The notes under the pieces were generated by a model. The model did no database searches, was not told the origin of the DNA, and worked only from the letters and a program-made list of their open reading frames with translations. Shown piece after piece: positions 1 through 9,522 of a stretch of DNA of 61,329 nucleotides; position 1 is the first letter of the stretch, and each line of letters begins with the position of its first letter. The translations under genes were made by a program, and so were the position numbers. The stretch covers positions 72,903 through 134,231 of the forward strand of contig NZ_JAIHAU010000004.1 of assembly GCF_020054945.1 (NCBI RefSeq), in the 5' to 3' direction. The stretch is from Mahella sp. Lineage in GTDB: Bacteria; Bacillota; Clostridia; Mahellales; Mahellaceae.

Positions 1-136
1 AACTAACGGTAACGGGGCTGAATTGCCTCACGCTTTCGCATTGCGGCTCTCTTGCTCCCCATTTTCACGCTTATAGCTGGACTCTGCCGGACTCGGTATC
101 TCACCGAGCTATATATCTAGCGCCGAACCGGCGCAC
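1..136 (-). mobile_element. Group II intron, 5' end (domain I start), runs off the window
   Basis: Read on the minus strand, the segment begins GTGCGCC at position 136, the usual 5' end of bacterial group II introns, and continues with a GC-rich folded sequence including a GCTCGGTGAGATACCGAG hairpin. The first 55 or so bases are nearly identical to a second element ending at 29706. The rest of the intron, including any reverse transcriptase, lies beyond position 1. The 5' exon would be the sequence just above 136. The call rests on the boundary motif and on the second copy, which also carries a domain V-like hairpin. Confidence 0.6.
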
Positions 137-377
137 ACCTGCAACGGTTTTCTGTATCTTGCCTGTATGCTATATTATCCCATTTATGGCGCACCTCCTA
201 TTATATCGTATCATGCTATGCTTTCTTCTGTTAGGCTCTATTACGAAAGCTATATGGGCTATGTTGGAAATCTAATGCCATTATTTTATCATAAAGTGTC
301 CCATAAATGAACCGAAAAAGTGTTTCATAATAGCTATTTTTAAGTCTATTTTTTATCCCATAATACAAGAAATCAAT
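137..377. other. Intergenic region flanking the intron
   Basis: No gene is visible. The half next to the intron is its presumed 5' exon. Around 295-335 there is a short imperfect direct repeat containing AAAGTGT, twice followed by CATAA, in AT-rich sequence. It may be a decayed mobile-element end, but nothing identifies it. Confidence 0.3.
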
Positions 378-424
378 AAAAAAAGAGAGTATTATCTCTT
401 AAACTACTAAGAAATAATACCCTC
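378..424 (-). terminator. Strong intrinsic terminator (16-bp stem)
   Basis: On the minus strand, arms at 424-409 and 400-385 pair over 16 positions including two G-U pairs, enclose an 8-base loop and are followed by seven T residues (384-378). It is a second terminator about 70 bp beyond the ppdK terminator. The plus strand is also T-rich after the stem, so it may act in both directions. Confidence 0.8.
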
Positions 425-492
425 ACTTTGTTTTCATTTTTGATCTGCAATACTTCCGGTGAACCATATTCGGTAAATGATGTGCATTAATT

Positions 493-531
493 ATAAAAAG
501 GCAAGGTAATGCAAATTATTGCATTACCTTG
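493..531 (-). terminator. Intrinsic terminator of ppdK
   Basis: Perfect 13-bp inverted repeat (CAAGGTAATGCAA at 502-514, TTGCATTACCTTG at 519-531) with a short AT loop. On the minus strand it is followed by CC and a T tract (500-493). It lies about 35 bp after the ppdK stop codon. Confidence 0.85.
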
Positions 532-564
532 TAACTTATCAACGTATTCCTTCTATGCGATTGA

Positions 565-3189
565 TTATTTATGCTTAACCGCGGCCTGAGCTGCTGCCAA
601 TCGCGCTATGGGCACGCGGAATGGCGAACATGATACATAATCCAGCCCTACCGCATCGCAGAATTCTATCGAGCTCGGATCTCCACCGTGCTCACCGCAT
701 ATGCCGAGCTTTATATCCGGCCGCGTAGCTCTGCCGAGCTCTGCCGCCATCTTCACCAGCTTGCCCACACCTTCCTGATCTAGATGCTGGAACGGATCAA
801 AGTCGTATATCTTCTTATCATAGTAGGCATTCAGGAATTTGCCGGCATCATCTCTGGAGAAGCCGAACGTCATCTGTGTCAGGTCATTGGTGCCGAATGA
901 GAAGAACTCTGCCTCTTTGGCTATTTCATCGGCGGTCAGGGCAGCTCTTGGCACTTCGATCATGGTACCTACATGATACTCTATGCGCTCGCCCTTCTCC
1001 TTTATGACATCCTCAGCGGTCTTGACTATTACATCCTTTACATATTTCAGCTCTTTGAGCTCGCCTACCAAAGGTATCATTATCTCGGCTACAATGGTAT
1101 GCCCCTTCTCCTGCTTTACCTCTATGGCAGCTTCCATTATAGCTCTAGTCTGCATCTCAGCTATCTCAGGATATGTGACCGCCAGTCGGCATCCCCTGTG
1201 ACCAAGCATGGGGTTGAATTCCTTAAGGCTCTCGACAGTGGCCTTCAGCTCATCAAAGGTTATACCCATCTCTTTTGCCAATTCGGCTATTTCCTCATCT
1301 TCATGAGGTAAGAACTCATGCAGCGGCGGATCCAGCAGCCTTATGGTAACCGGCTTGCCCTCCATGGTCTCATACAACCCTTTGAAATCGCTCTTCTGCA
1401 TGGGCAACAGCTTGGCTAATGCCTTGCGGCGCTGTTCTTCGGTCTTGGATATTATCATCTCGCGCATAGCGGGTATGCGATCTTCATCGAAAAACATATG
1501 CTCGGTACGGCACAGGCCTATGCCCTCGGCTCCATATTCAGCCGCCTTTCTGGCATCTCTGGGTACATCAGCGTTGGCCCTTACCTTGAGCCTGCGCAGC
1601 TCGTCGGCCCATGCCATAAACGTTGCGAAATCGCCGCTTATAGCCGCTTCAACAGTAGGTATGGCCTGCGCATACACATAGCCGGTGCTGCCGTCTATAG
1701 ATATATAGTCGCCTTCCTTTATAGTCAAGTCGCCTACTGTGAAATATTTGCCTTCTTCGTTTATCTTGATGTCGCCGCAGCCGGCAACACAACATGTACC
1801 CATACCTCTCGCCACCACTGCAGCATGGGAAGTCATGCCGCCGCGTGCTGTCAGTATACCTTGAGCCACGTACATGCCCTCTATGTCTTCAGGTGATGTC
1901 TCCGCTCTGACCAGTACAACCTTCTTGCCCTCTTTAGCAGCTTTTACAGCATCCTCCGCCGTAAAGTAAACCATACCGCAAGCAGCGCCTGGCGATGCAG
2001 GCAGGCCTTTGGCTACAGGTTTGGCTTCTTTAAGCGCTTTCTCGTCAAACATCGGGTGCAACAGTTGGTCCAATTGCTTTGGTTCTACTTTGAGTATGGC
2101 CTCTTCTTTGGTCAATAAGCCTTCATCAACCATGTCTATGGCTATCTTTAAGGCAGCTATGGCCGTGCGCTTGCCGTTGCGCGTCTGCAACATGTACAGT
2201 TTGCCGCGCTCTACTGTAAACTCCATGTCCTGCATGTCCTTGTAATGCTGTTCCAATTTCTTGGCTATATCGTTAAATTGCTCATACACATTGGGCAGCA
2301 CTTCTTTTAGTGCGGATATAGGTTGAGGCGTTCTTATACCTGCCACCACGTCTTCGCCCTGAGCATTCATCAGGAATTCGCCGTACAGTTCTTTTTCACC
2401 GGTGGACGGGTTGCGCGTAAAGGCAACGCCCGTACCCGAATCATTGCCCATATTGCCGAATACCATGGTCTGTACGTTGACAGCGGTACCCCACCAGCTC
2501 GGTATCTCGTTCAAACGCCTGTATGTTATGGCCCTTGCGTTATTCCATGAACGGAACACCGCTTTTACAGCCTCCATCAACTGCACCTTGGGATCTTGCG
2601 GGAAATCTTCTCCTTTTTCCTGCTTATAAAGCTCTTTATAGCGCTTTACTACTTCTTTTAAATCATCGGCCGTAAGATCGGTATCGTATTTATACCCTTT
2701 AGCTTCCTTTATCTCATCCAAAATTTTCTCAAATTTGTTCTTATCTATTCCCATCACGACGTCCGAGAACATCTGTATAAAGCGGCGATAGCTGTCATAA
2801 GCGAAACGTTCGTTATTGGTCAGCTTAGCCAAGCCTTCCACGGTTTCATCGTTTAAGCCGAGGTTCAATATCGTATCCATCATGCCCGGCATGGAAGTCC
2901 TCGCGCCTGAACGGACCGAAACCAGCAAAGGATTGCTCGCGTCGCCGAGCTTTTTGCCGTTAACCTGCTCAAGCCGCGCCAGCATTTCGTTTATTTGCTC
3001 TAATATGTCCTCCCCTATGACTTCGCCGTCTTCATAGTACCTGGTACAAGCCTCGGTAGTAATGGTAAATCCGGGCGGCACGGGTAAGCCAAGCCTGGTC
3101 ATCTCGGCCAATCCGGCCCCTTTACCCCCCAGCAGCTCTTTCATGCTGCCGTCGCCTTCTCCAAAGAAATATACGTATTTATGTGCCAT
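565..3189 (-). CDS. ppdK: Pyruvate, phosphate dikinase
   Basis: Reversibly converts pyruvate, ATP and phosphate to PEP, AMP and PPi in the cytoplasm; anaerobes use it in glycolysis or PEP synthesis. The 874-residue length is normal. The N-terminal ATP-grasp region has the GGKGAGLAEM motif, the central swivelling domain carries the catalytic histidine in GGMTSHAAVVARGMG, and the C-terminal PEP-binding barrel has GLCRTEHMFF and GICGEHGGDP with the catalytic cysteine. The start ATG has an AAAGGAG about 13 bases upstream, a long spacing, but MAHKYVYFF is the expected N-terminus. It lies 59 bp after glyS and ends before two terminators. Confidence 0.97.
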   Translation of the reverse strand: MAHKYVYFFGEGDGSMKELLGGKGAGLAEMTRLGLPVPPGFTITTEACTRYYEDGEVIGEDILEQINEMLARLEQVNGKKLGDASNPLLVSVRSGARTSMPGMMDTILNLGLNDETVEGLAKLTNNERFAYDSYRRFIQMFSDVVMGIDKNKFEKILDEIKEAKGYKYDTDLTADDLKEVVKRYKELYKQEKGEDFPQDPKVQLMEAVKAVFRSWNNARAITYRRLNEIPSWWGTAVNVQTMVFGNMGNDSGTGVAFTRNPSTGEKELYGEFLMNAQGEDVVAGIRTPQPISALKEVLPNVYEQFNDIAKKLEQHYKDMQDMEFTVERGKLYMLQTRNGKRTAIAALKIAIDMVDEGLLTKEEAILKVEPKQLDQLLHPMFDEKALKEAKPVAKGLPASPGAACGMVYFTAEDAVKAAKEGKKVVLVRAETSPEDIEGMYVAQGILTARGGMTSHAAVVARGMGTCCVAGCGDIKINEEGKYFTVGDLTIKEGDYISIDGSTGYVYAQAIPTVEAAISGDFATFMAWADELRRLKVRANADVPRDARKAAEYGAEGIGLCRTEHMFFDEDRIPAMREMIISKTEEQRRKALAKLLPMQKSDFKGLYETMEGKPVTIRLLDPPLHEFLPHEDEEIAELAKEMGITFDELKATVESLKEFNPMLGHRGCRLAVTYPEIAEMQTRAIMEAAIEVKQEKGHTIVAEIMIPLVGELKELKYVKDVIVKTAEDVIKEKGERIEYHVGTMIEVPRAALTADEIAKEAEFFSFGTNDLTQMTFGFSRDDAGKFLNAYYDKKIYDFDPFQHLDQEGVGKLVKMAAELGRATRPDIKLGICGEHGGDPSSIEFCDAVGLDYVSCSPFRVPIARLAAAQAAVKHK

Positions 3190-3248
3190 AAAGCTGTATC
3201 TACTCCTTTCATTTCTATAAAATCTATATAATAAAGCTGATGTTTCAG

Positions 3249-5264
3249 CTATATTACAATATAAGAAAAATCACCTATTGTCTTAAACAATTCAGCTATG
3301 TTCTTCAAAATCGCCAAGCGATTAGCCCTTATAGCCGGATCCTCGACCATGACCAATACGGCATCAAAAAATTCATCCACTGCCGGCTTAAGCCCCTTTA
3401 ATATTTCATAGACACGGTCGTAATCCCCTGCAGCCAGCGCCTCATTTAGCATCTCTTTTGCGCCTTTATATGCCTGCCATAATCTGCTCTCTGAACTATC
3501 GCTAAAGAGGGCCTCATCTACAAACAAGCTGTCCGCTTTGGCTGCCAGATTATTCGGGCGGTTAAAAGCCGTCATAAAGTCTTCGAAATCCGGGCGTGCC
3601 TTCCATTGAGCTATTATTTCAGCGCGTTCGCGCACCTCGCAGATATCATCGAAACCGGCCGCTATGGCAGCATCCACGACATCATAGGATAAGCCCTCGT
3701 CTATCAGCATAGAGCGTACCCTTTGCTTTATAAAATCCAGTAACTCGTTAAAAGTCCTGCGCCGGTTTTCATTATCCAAATCGTAAAGCTCCAGGCTGTG
3801 CATCACTGCATCGCGCAGCGAAATGCTTATCCTCTTGTCATATATCATTCGGCATATGCCCAAGGCCTGCCTGCGCAGCCCATAAGGGTCCTGCGAACCA
3901 GTAGGCTGAAGCCCTATGCTGAAGTATCCGCACAACGTGTCCAATTTATCGGCCAGGCTCATGATTATGCCAACCGTGGTATCGGGCAGGGCGTCAACAG
4001 CCGTACGCGGCAGGTACATCTCATATATGGCCTGCGCCACAGGTTCCGGCTCGCCTTGCAATATCGAATATTCTCTGCCCATTATACCCTGCAGCTCATC
4101 GAATTCATTCACCATATCGGTCACGAGGTCGGCTCTGGACAGATAAGCCGCTCTATCAAGGTAAGAGAGCATATCTTCGTTCAATCCTAATCTTTGGCCT
4201 ATATACCGGCACAAATTGCGCAATCGTATGGTTTTATCATACAGCGTGCCGAGGCCATCATGGAACACTATGCCTTTTAGCTCCTCTACGCGTTGCTCGA
4301 GAGGGCGCTTTATATCCTCTTCAAAGAAAAACTTGGCATCCTCCAGCCGCGCCCTGAGCACCTTTTCGTTGCCCTCTCTGACCACATCTATGTAATCGCC
4401 GGTACCATTCCTGATCCCTATGAAATATGGCATAAGCGCATCCGCATCATCTTTAACGGGGAAATAGCGTTGATGGTCCCTCATAGGCGTAATCACTACT
4501 TCTTCGGGTAAATCCAGATATTTTTTATCAAAATTCCCCAAAAATGCCGTGGGGTATTCTACCAGATATACGACTTCTTCCAGCAGGTCCGGGTCTTGCA
4601 ACGCCGTACCTCCCTTTTTATCGGCCAATTCTTTTATCTGTTGGCTTATCATATCCTTGCGGCGATGTTGATCCACTATGACAAACTGCCGCTCCATGAC
4701 AGCGATGTAACTATCAGCCCTGTCTATAGCCACCTGCGGCTGTCCTAAAAATCGATGGCCTCTGGAATAGCGTCCGGATGAAATGCCGCCTATATCAAAG
4801 GAAATCACCTCGTCGTCCAGCAATGCAACTATCCATCGTATCGGACGCACAAATCTAATATCCATATCGCCCCATCGCATAGACTTGGGAAAGCTCAAAG
4901 CCGACACAAGCTGAGGGGCTATTTCCTTTAACGCGTCGCTTGCCTGCATACCGCGCTGCACTTTATGAGCATAGACATAGGGTATACCGTTGACTTCATC
5001 GATGATCAAATCCTCGGCGCTTACATTCTGGCTGCGCATAAAGCCGAGCAGTGCCTTAGTAGGCTGGCCGTCATCGTTATACGCCGCCTTTTGGGCAGGT
5101 CCTTTGACCAATTGTTTGACATCCTGCTGATACTGGGCCACATCATTTACTATAAGCACTATGCGCCTCGGCGTGCCGTATGCGCGCATATCTTTATAAG
5201 GCAGGCGGTATTGTTCAAAAATAGCTTTGCCTTTCTGCTCCATCTGATCCAATATATCCGGCAT
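3249..5264 (-). CDS. glyS: Glycyl-tRNA synthetase beta subunit, N-terminus missing
   Basis: Beta subunit of the alpha2-beta2 bacterial glycyl-tRNA synthetase; it binds tRNA and supports glycylation. The body is intact ([46 protein letters not shown]) and extends to a C-terminal anticodon-binding region. The family normally starts with about 12 more residues ending in GTEEIPAHFM. Here PAHFM is encoded, but a TAA stop sits immediately before it and no Shine-Dalgarno site serves the ATG at 5264. The reading frame is entered from within glyQ, which looks like a deletion joining the two genes out of frame. It is unclear whether functional protein is made. Confidence 0.88.
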   Translation of the reverse strand: MPDILDQMEQKGKAIFEQYRLPYKDMRAYGTPRRIVLIVNDVAQYQQDVKQLVKGPAQKAAYNDDGQPTKALLGFMRSQNVSAEDLIIDEVNGIPYVYAHKVQRGMQASDALKEIAPQLVSALSFPKSMRWGDMDIRFVRPIRWIVALLDDEVISFDIGGISSGRYSRGHRFLGQPQVAIDRADSYIAVMERQFVIVDQHRRKDMISQQIKELADKKGGTALQDPDLLEEVVYLVEYPTAFLGNFDKKYLDLPEEVVITPMRDHQRYFPVKDDADALMPYFIGIRNGTGDYIDVVREGNEKVLRARLEDAKFFFEEDIKRPLEQRVEELKGIVFHDGLGTLYDKTIRLRNLCRYIGQRLGLNEDMLSYLDRAAYLSRADLVTDMVNEFDELQGIMGREYSILQGEPEPVAQAIYEMYLPRTAVDALPDTTVGIIMSLADKLDTLCGYFSIGLQPTGSQDPYGLRRQALGICRMIYDKRISISLRDAVMHSLELYDLDNENRRRTFNELLDFIKQRVRSMLIDEGLSYDVVDAAIAAGFDDICEVRERAEIIAQWKARPDFEDFMTAFNRPNNLAAKADSLFVDEALFSDSSESRLWQAYKGAKEMLNEALAAGDYDRVYEILKGLKPAVDEFFDAVLVMVEDPAIRANRLAILKNIAELFKTIGDFSYIVI

Positions 5265-6058
5265 AAAATGAGCCGGTTATACGACGCCCTCTCGCTTACG
5301 CTTATAGCCCCTCTGGCATCCAGGAGATTGAACGTATGGGAACATTTCAGCACATAGTCGTATGCCGGCAATAACAAGCCCTCTTCTACCAGCCTATAGG
5401 CCTCTTTCTCATATATATCGAATAAATGCGTCAGCATATCGGTATCGGAACATTCAAAATTATATTTAGAATGCTCCCATTCTGCCCTATGGAATATATC
5501 GCCGTAGCTTATATCATCGGCCCATCGTATATCGTATACATTATCCTTATCCTGTATATACATGGCTATGCGCTCCAGACCATAGGTTATTTCTACCGAT
5601 ACCGGCCGGCAATCGATGCTGCCCACCTGTTGAAAGTATGTAAACTGCGTTATCTCCATGCCGTCCAGCCATACCTCCCAGCCCAAACCCCATGCGCCGA
5701 GAGTGGGGGACTCCCAGTTATCCTCTACAAATCTCACATCGTGTTTTTCCAGCTCTATGCCCAATGCCCGCAAACTATCCAGATATGACTCCTGGATATC
5801 ATCAGGCGATGGCTTTATCACTACCTGAAACTGATGATGCTGGTACAGTCTGTTCGGGTTATCGCCGTAGCGCCCGTCCTTAGGTCGGCGCGAAGGCTCC
5901 ACATAGGCCACCCGCCACGGTTCCGGGCCTAGTGCTCTCAAAAAAGTAGCCGGATTCATGGTCCCGGCACCTTTTTCTATATCATAAGGCTGCATTAAAG
6001 CACACCCTTTGTTGCTCCAAAAGCGCTGCAGCGCTAAAATAATATCCTGAAAATTCAT
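5159..6058 (-). CDS. glyQ: Glycyl-tRNA synthetase alpha subunit, C-terminus replaced
   Basis: Catalytic alpha subunit of the heterotetrameric glycyl-tRNA synthetase. The N-terminal 257 residues match the family well ([68 protein letters not shown]). The expected next 35-40 residues (family pattern TGYI-RVR-LAR) are absent. Instead the frame runs about 42 residues antiparallel to nothing conserved, through the start of glyS sequence read in another frame, giving a 299-residue product with an abnormal tail. A TTGACA-17-TAAAGT promoter precedes the gene. It is either a broken gene, a recent deletion or an assembly error. Confidence 0.85.
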   Translation of the reverse strand: MNFQDIILALQRFWSNKGCALMQPYDIEKGAGTMNPATFLRALGPEPWRVAYVEPSRRPKDGRYGDNPNRLYQHHQFQVVIKPSPDDIQESYLDSLRALGIELEKHDVRFVEDNWESPTLGAWGLGWEVWLDGMEITQFTYFQQVGSIDCRPVSVEITYGLERIAMYIQDKDNVYDIRWADDISYGDIFHRAEWEHSKYNFECSDTDMLTHLFDIYEKEAYRLVEEGLLLPAYDYVLKCSHTFNLLDARGAISVSERASYNRLILCRIYWIRWSRKAKLFLNNTACLIKICAHTARRGA

Positions 6059-6067
6059 ATATCGGCT

Positions 6068-6091
6068 CTACGCCGCTTTATAGAGCGGCAT
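6068..6091 (-). CDS. Possible 7-residue leader peptide ahead of glyQ
   Basis: An ATG with GAGAGG seven bases upstream opens a frame encoding MPLYKAA and stopping nine bases before the glyQ ATG. Its codons overlap a GCCGCT/AGCGGC hairpin. glyQ itself has no good ribosome-binding site, so translation might be coupled to this leader. This is inference from spacing only. Confidence 0.3.
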   Translation of the reverse strand: MPLYKAA

Positions 6092-6139
6092 CAACCATCC
6101 TCTCAAATAATAATGCTTTTTGGCTAAGTATCCTTATAT

Positions 6140-6168
6140 ACTTTAGCAAAAGGACAACTGCTTGTCAA
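6140..6168 (-). promoter_or_regulatory. Promoter of glyQ
   Basis: Minus-strand TTGACA (6168-6163), 17-base spacer, TAAAGT (6145-6140). This leaves a leader of about 75 bases. The leader is too short for a T-box and lacks its conserved sequence. Confidence 0.65.
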
Positions 6169-6184
6169 TAGCCTAAAAAATCAT

Positions 6185-6410
6185 CTGCAATTCGTAATAT
6201 AGCAAATTCCGGTCTGCAATGATATAAAGCCTACGCCCGCTACAGGCTACACATATATGCCTCGCTACGGCTGTGAAGCTGGACCACTACGCAATCAAAG
6301 ATTGCTGTGGTCCTACGCTTCAAAAGCCCGCTCAGCATATATGTGCAGCCTTATATTACGTAATGATTGCATACTTACACTTCGTTTCAGTCGTATATTA
6401 CGAATTGAAG
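6185..6410. repeat. 226-bp intergenic repeat with terminal inverted repeats, copy 1
   Basis: Ends are 18-bp inverted repeats with two mismatches (left CTGCAATTCGTAATATAG, right complement CTTCAATTCGTAATATAC). The interior holds a hairpin, GGACCAC/GTGGTCC around GCAATC-TTT-GATTGC. Related copies lie at 49340-49475 and 61210-61329. No coding capacity is evident, so it resembles a MITE or a structured repeat. Its right end supplies the stop codon of the neighbouring TPR gene. Confidence 0.7.
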
Positions 6411-8128
6411 AGATCTATATAGCCTATCGTGTTAATTAAGCGCCTGTAAGCATTTGATAGGGATGATGCCGACACATTATAATATTGGGCAATGTCCTGC
6501 ATGCATCCCCAAGCGCCTTTTCTTCTGCAATAGTAATACTCCAGCGCCGCAGCCCATACCTCTTTCTTCCTTATCCTGGTCAGCTTTTCCTGCGGTACTG
6601 TGTTCAAATAACATGTCATGACTTTACGCACCGCGGCTTCATAGTTATCGTCATAACGGTCTTTCATCATCTTTACAGCCAGCTCGGCGGCTTCCATGTA
6701 TGGGACCAAGCTATTGTCCTCGGTCTCGGCTATCAGGTTAACCTTTACCTCCGTCAGTCTCTGGTCTATATAGGCCATATACGGTTCTTTTATCCCATTC
6801 TGCTTTAATAAGCCAAAAACCTCTTTGCGCAGTGCTTCTGACTCGCCTTTCCTGAGCAGAAATTCCCTTAAAATCCTTTCGGCTTCCCTATCCTTAAATC
6901 CCGATACGGTATGGAGCAGGACGCTCTTTATCACATCATCGTTTATATCCAGACCCCATCTGATTATATCCTTAAATTCGTTGTCTTTGCGCCACATATC
7001 GATCAATTGATCTTTAGACGTGGCCAATATCCGGTTTATAAATTGCATACGTCTCAAGAATTCATCATGCGGCACCTGGTACTGATAGAGGTACTCCTGA
7101 TCGGGTATCAACTGCCTCATGTGAAGGCTGGTCCTTTCTCTGTAAAACGCCGCTATCGAGTTGTCCGGATCCAGCTTCAGCATCTTATCCCACCAATCTA
7201 TGGCTTGGTCGTATTGCTTTAAGTTAAGGCAGGCTACTCCACAATAATATATTATCCTTATATCATAGGGGTTATATTCCAACAACATTTTTAAAACTTC
7301 GAGCGCCCGCTCATGCAACCTGAGCTCGCACAATGTGACGCCTATTTTATATAAGCCGTCAGGGTCATCGGCATCTATTAAATCCGTTATCCTCTTTATA
7401 TATTCCTCTTTGCTGTCTTGATCGCCTATATCGTCGTAATATAAGGCCATGTTGCAATTTGCGTGTATATTGTCGCTTTGAACTGACAACACGGCTTTTT
7501 CTATATTTACCGCTTTATCTATATCACCTGCGCAGAAGTACGCCAATGAAAGATTGTTTTTCACGAATAAGAGCGTGGGATCCTCCTCCATTATCCTCTC
7601 AAATACATTTATGGCTTTCTTATATTCACCCTTATCCAAAAGTTGCTTGCCTATCCTCGCGCGTTTATAAAGGGCTTTGAAGCTGTTGTCGTATCCTATC
7701 ATTTCTTCAATATAGGAGGTTTGCAGCTCCAATATAGCCAGAAATTCCTCCGCTTCATCGACATATTCACCGTCATAATCCATATTAAGATATTTTTTAA
7801 AATATTCCCTGGCCTGATCATAATCCTGCATTCCCAGGAAATTGCATGCCATATCAAAATAAATCCTGGCCCTGTATTCTTCCGCACGGTGCAGCGCATA
7901 TGCCAGTACAGCATTGGACTCGTCAAAAAAACTCATTTCGGTGAATAATTCCGCAAGCTCCAAAACATAGCCTATGTTATCCGGGTCTTTATCCACTGCC
8001 TTCCTGTAACAATTCAGTGCCTCTATATAATTGCTCTTACCGATATATTTCTGAGCCCTCTTATAATAAAATGCCCCATCCTGCTCAAAAGGAAGCACGT
8101 TACCTTCATTCGGTTTAGTATAAATCAT
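6398..8128 (-). CDS. Tetratricopeptide-repeat protein with C-terminal helix-turn-helix-like segment
   Basis: A 576-residue cytoplasmic protein with many TPR units (for example ALNCYRKAVDKDPDN near residue 40, AINVFERIMEEDPTL near 170 and AIDWWDKMLKLDPDN near 310), so it probably binds partner proteins. The last 50 residues differ: EVWAAALEYYYCRR followed by DIAQYYNVSASSLSNAYRRL, which reads like a helix-turn-helix or cyclin-fold repeat. The final residues and stop (N-S-stop) come from the terminal inverted repeat of the adjacent repeat element, so the original C-terminus may be altered. Specific function unknown. No signal peptide. Confidence 0.75.
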   Translation of the reverse strand: MIYTKPNEGNVLPFEQDGAFYYKRAQKYIGKSNYIEALNCYRKAVDKDPDNIGYVLELAELFTEMSFFDESNAVLAYALHRAEEYRARIYFDMACNFLGMQDYDQAREYFKKYLNMDYDGEYVDEAEEFLAILELQTSYIEEMIGYDNSFKALYKRARIGKQLLDKGEYKKAINVFERIMEEDPTLLFVKNNLSLAYFCAGDIDKAVNIEKAVLSVQSDNIHANCNMALYYDDIGDQDSKEEYIKRITDLIDADDPDGLYKIGVTLCELRLHERALEVLKMLLEYNPYDIRIIYYCGVACLNLKQYDQAIDWWDKMLKLDPDNSIAAFYRERTSLHMRQLIPDQEYLYQYQVPHDEFLRRMQFINRILATSKDQLIDMWRKDNEFKDIIRWGLDINDDVIKSVLLHTVSGFKDREAERILREFLLRKGESEALRKEVFGLLKQNGIKEPYMAYIDQRLTEVKVNLIAETEDNSLVPYMEAAELAVKMMKDRYDDNYEAAVRKVMTCYLNTVPQEKLTRIRKKEVWAAALEYYYCRRKGAWGCMQDIAQYYNVSASSLSNAYRRLINTIGYIDLFNS

Positions 8129-8172
8129 GATCCACCTACCAAAAATCAGCGCTATTACAGTTAAATTATATA

Positions 8173-9522
8173 CTATCTATCAACGTTTGTGAAGAGTGAA
8201 AAACGTTCTATACCGTGCTTGGATAGCAACGAATAGATAAGTTTCGGCCTTTCTATAAAATCTTCGGATGTTTCGATAGAATTTAAAATGTCCGGCAGCA
8301 CTCCGTTTAACCTCTGTTCATCATTGGCATATACCGTGGCTATTATCTCGTCTTTACGGACAAACTCCCCCGCTTTCTTATTGAGCATAATACCGGCAGA
8401 AAGGTCGATAGCGTCGTCTTTGGTCGCCCGTCCCGCGCCCAGCCTCATGGCGCACAGCCCAAGCTGCTCCGCATGGAGCCGTGATAGATACAAATCCCTT
8501 TCGGCCTTGATCTCATGCTTGATCTTTGCTTGCGGTAAAAGCGAATAGTCCTCCAACGCCTCGCAGTTTCCGCCCTGTGCTGCCACCATCTCTTTTAACT
8601 TTGCAAAGCCCCTGCCTGATTTTAACGCATCTTCAAGCATCGATACGGCTTGTCCTCCGCTTGCGGCCATGCCCGCCAGCATAAGCATATGGCTGCCGAG
8701 GAATAAACATACATCGAGCAGGTCTTTGCACCCTCTTCCCTTAAGCGTTTCGCAAGCCTCTATTACTTCCAATGAATTGCCTATGGCAAGGCCAAGAGGC
8801 TGATTCATATCAGTAATCGCCGCCACCGTTCTCTTTCCCGCGTTTTCCCCTATATTAACCATAAGCTCAGCCAACTTGACCGCATCGTCGTAGTCCTTCA
8901 TAAAAGCTCCTTCGCCAACCTTCACGTCCAGCACGATGGCATCCGCCCCTCCCGCCAGCTTTTTGCTCATTATTGAACTGGCAATAAGGGGTATAGCATC
9001 GACTGTTGCCGTAACGTCCCTTAAAGCATACAGCTTTTTGTCGGCAGGTGCCAGGTCTTCCGTCTGGCCTATAATAGCCAGGCCAATCGTGTTTACATTA
9101 TTGATAAACTCATCCATGGACAACGAGACCCTCATTCCGGGTATCGATTCAAGTTTATCCAGCGTTCCTCCCGTATGCCCAAGCCCCCTGCCCGCCATTT
9201 TTGCAACGGGCGCGCCGCATGCCGCCACCAGAGGCGCTAATACAAGGGTCGTCGTATCAGCTACCCCACCGGTGCTGTGCTTATCGACCTTGATACCGTT
9301 GATGGCCGAAAGATCAGCCATCTTACCCGATTTCGCCATAGCAATGGTAAGGTCGGTTGTTTCCCTGTCATTCATGCCGGAAAAATAGACGGCCATATTA
9401 AAGGCGGCCATTTGGTAATCGGGTATATCCCCGTTGGTATAACCATCAATGATATATTCAATTTCTTGTTTATCAAGCGCTTGCCCGTCTCTCTTCTTCT
9501 TTATAAGATCTACCATCCTCAC
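8173..9522 (-). CDS. pdp: Pyrimidine-nucleoside phosphorylase
   Basis: Cleaves thymidine, deoxyuridine and uridine with phosphate to the base and (deoxy)ribose-1-phosphate. At 449 residues it has the normal length, and the GTG start gives the typical [12 protein letters not shown] opening. The phosphorylase signature [12 protein letters not shown], the glycine-rich [17 protein letters not shown] and the phosphate-site SIMSKKLA are present. Its GTG overlaps the TGA of deoB, so the two are translationally coupled: the deoxyribose-1-phosphate made here is the substrate of DeoB. Confidence 0.95.
   Translation of the reverse strand: MRMVDLIKKKRDGQALDKQEIEYIIDGYTNGDIPDYQMAAFNMAVYFSGMNDRETTDLTIAMAKSGKMADLSAINGIKVDKHSTGGVADTTTLVLAPLVAACGAPVAKMAGRGLGHTGGTLDKLESIPGMRVSLSMDEFINNVNTIGLAIIGQTEDLAPADKKLYALRDVTATVDAIPLIASSIMSKKLAGGADAIVLDVKVGEGAFMKDYDDAVKLAELMVNIGENAGKRTVAAITDMNQPLGLAIGNSLEVIEACETLKGRGCKDLLDVCLFLGSHMLMLAGMAASGGQAVSMLEDALKSGRGFAKLKEMVAAQGGNCEALEDYSLLPQAKIKHEIKAERDLYLSRLHAEQLGLCAMRLGAGRATKDDAIDLSAGIMLNKKAGEFVRKDEIIATVYANDEQRLNGVLPDILNSIETSEDFIERPKLIYSLLSKHGIERFSLFTNVDR

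Noticed and set aside
6059-6180. T-box riboswitch upstream of glyQ
   Set aside because: The leader is only about 75 bases and lacks the T-box sequence and antiterminator/terminator pair.
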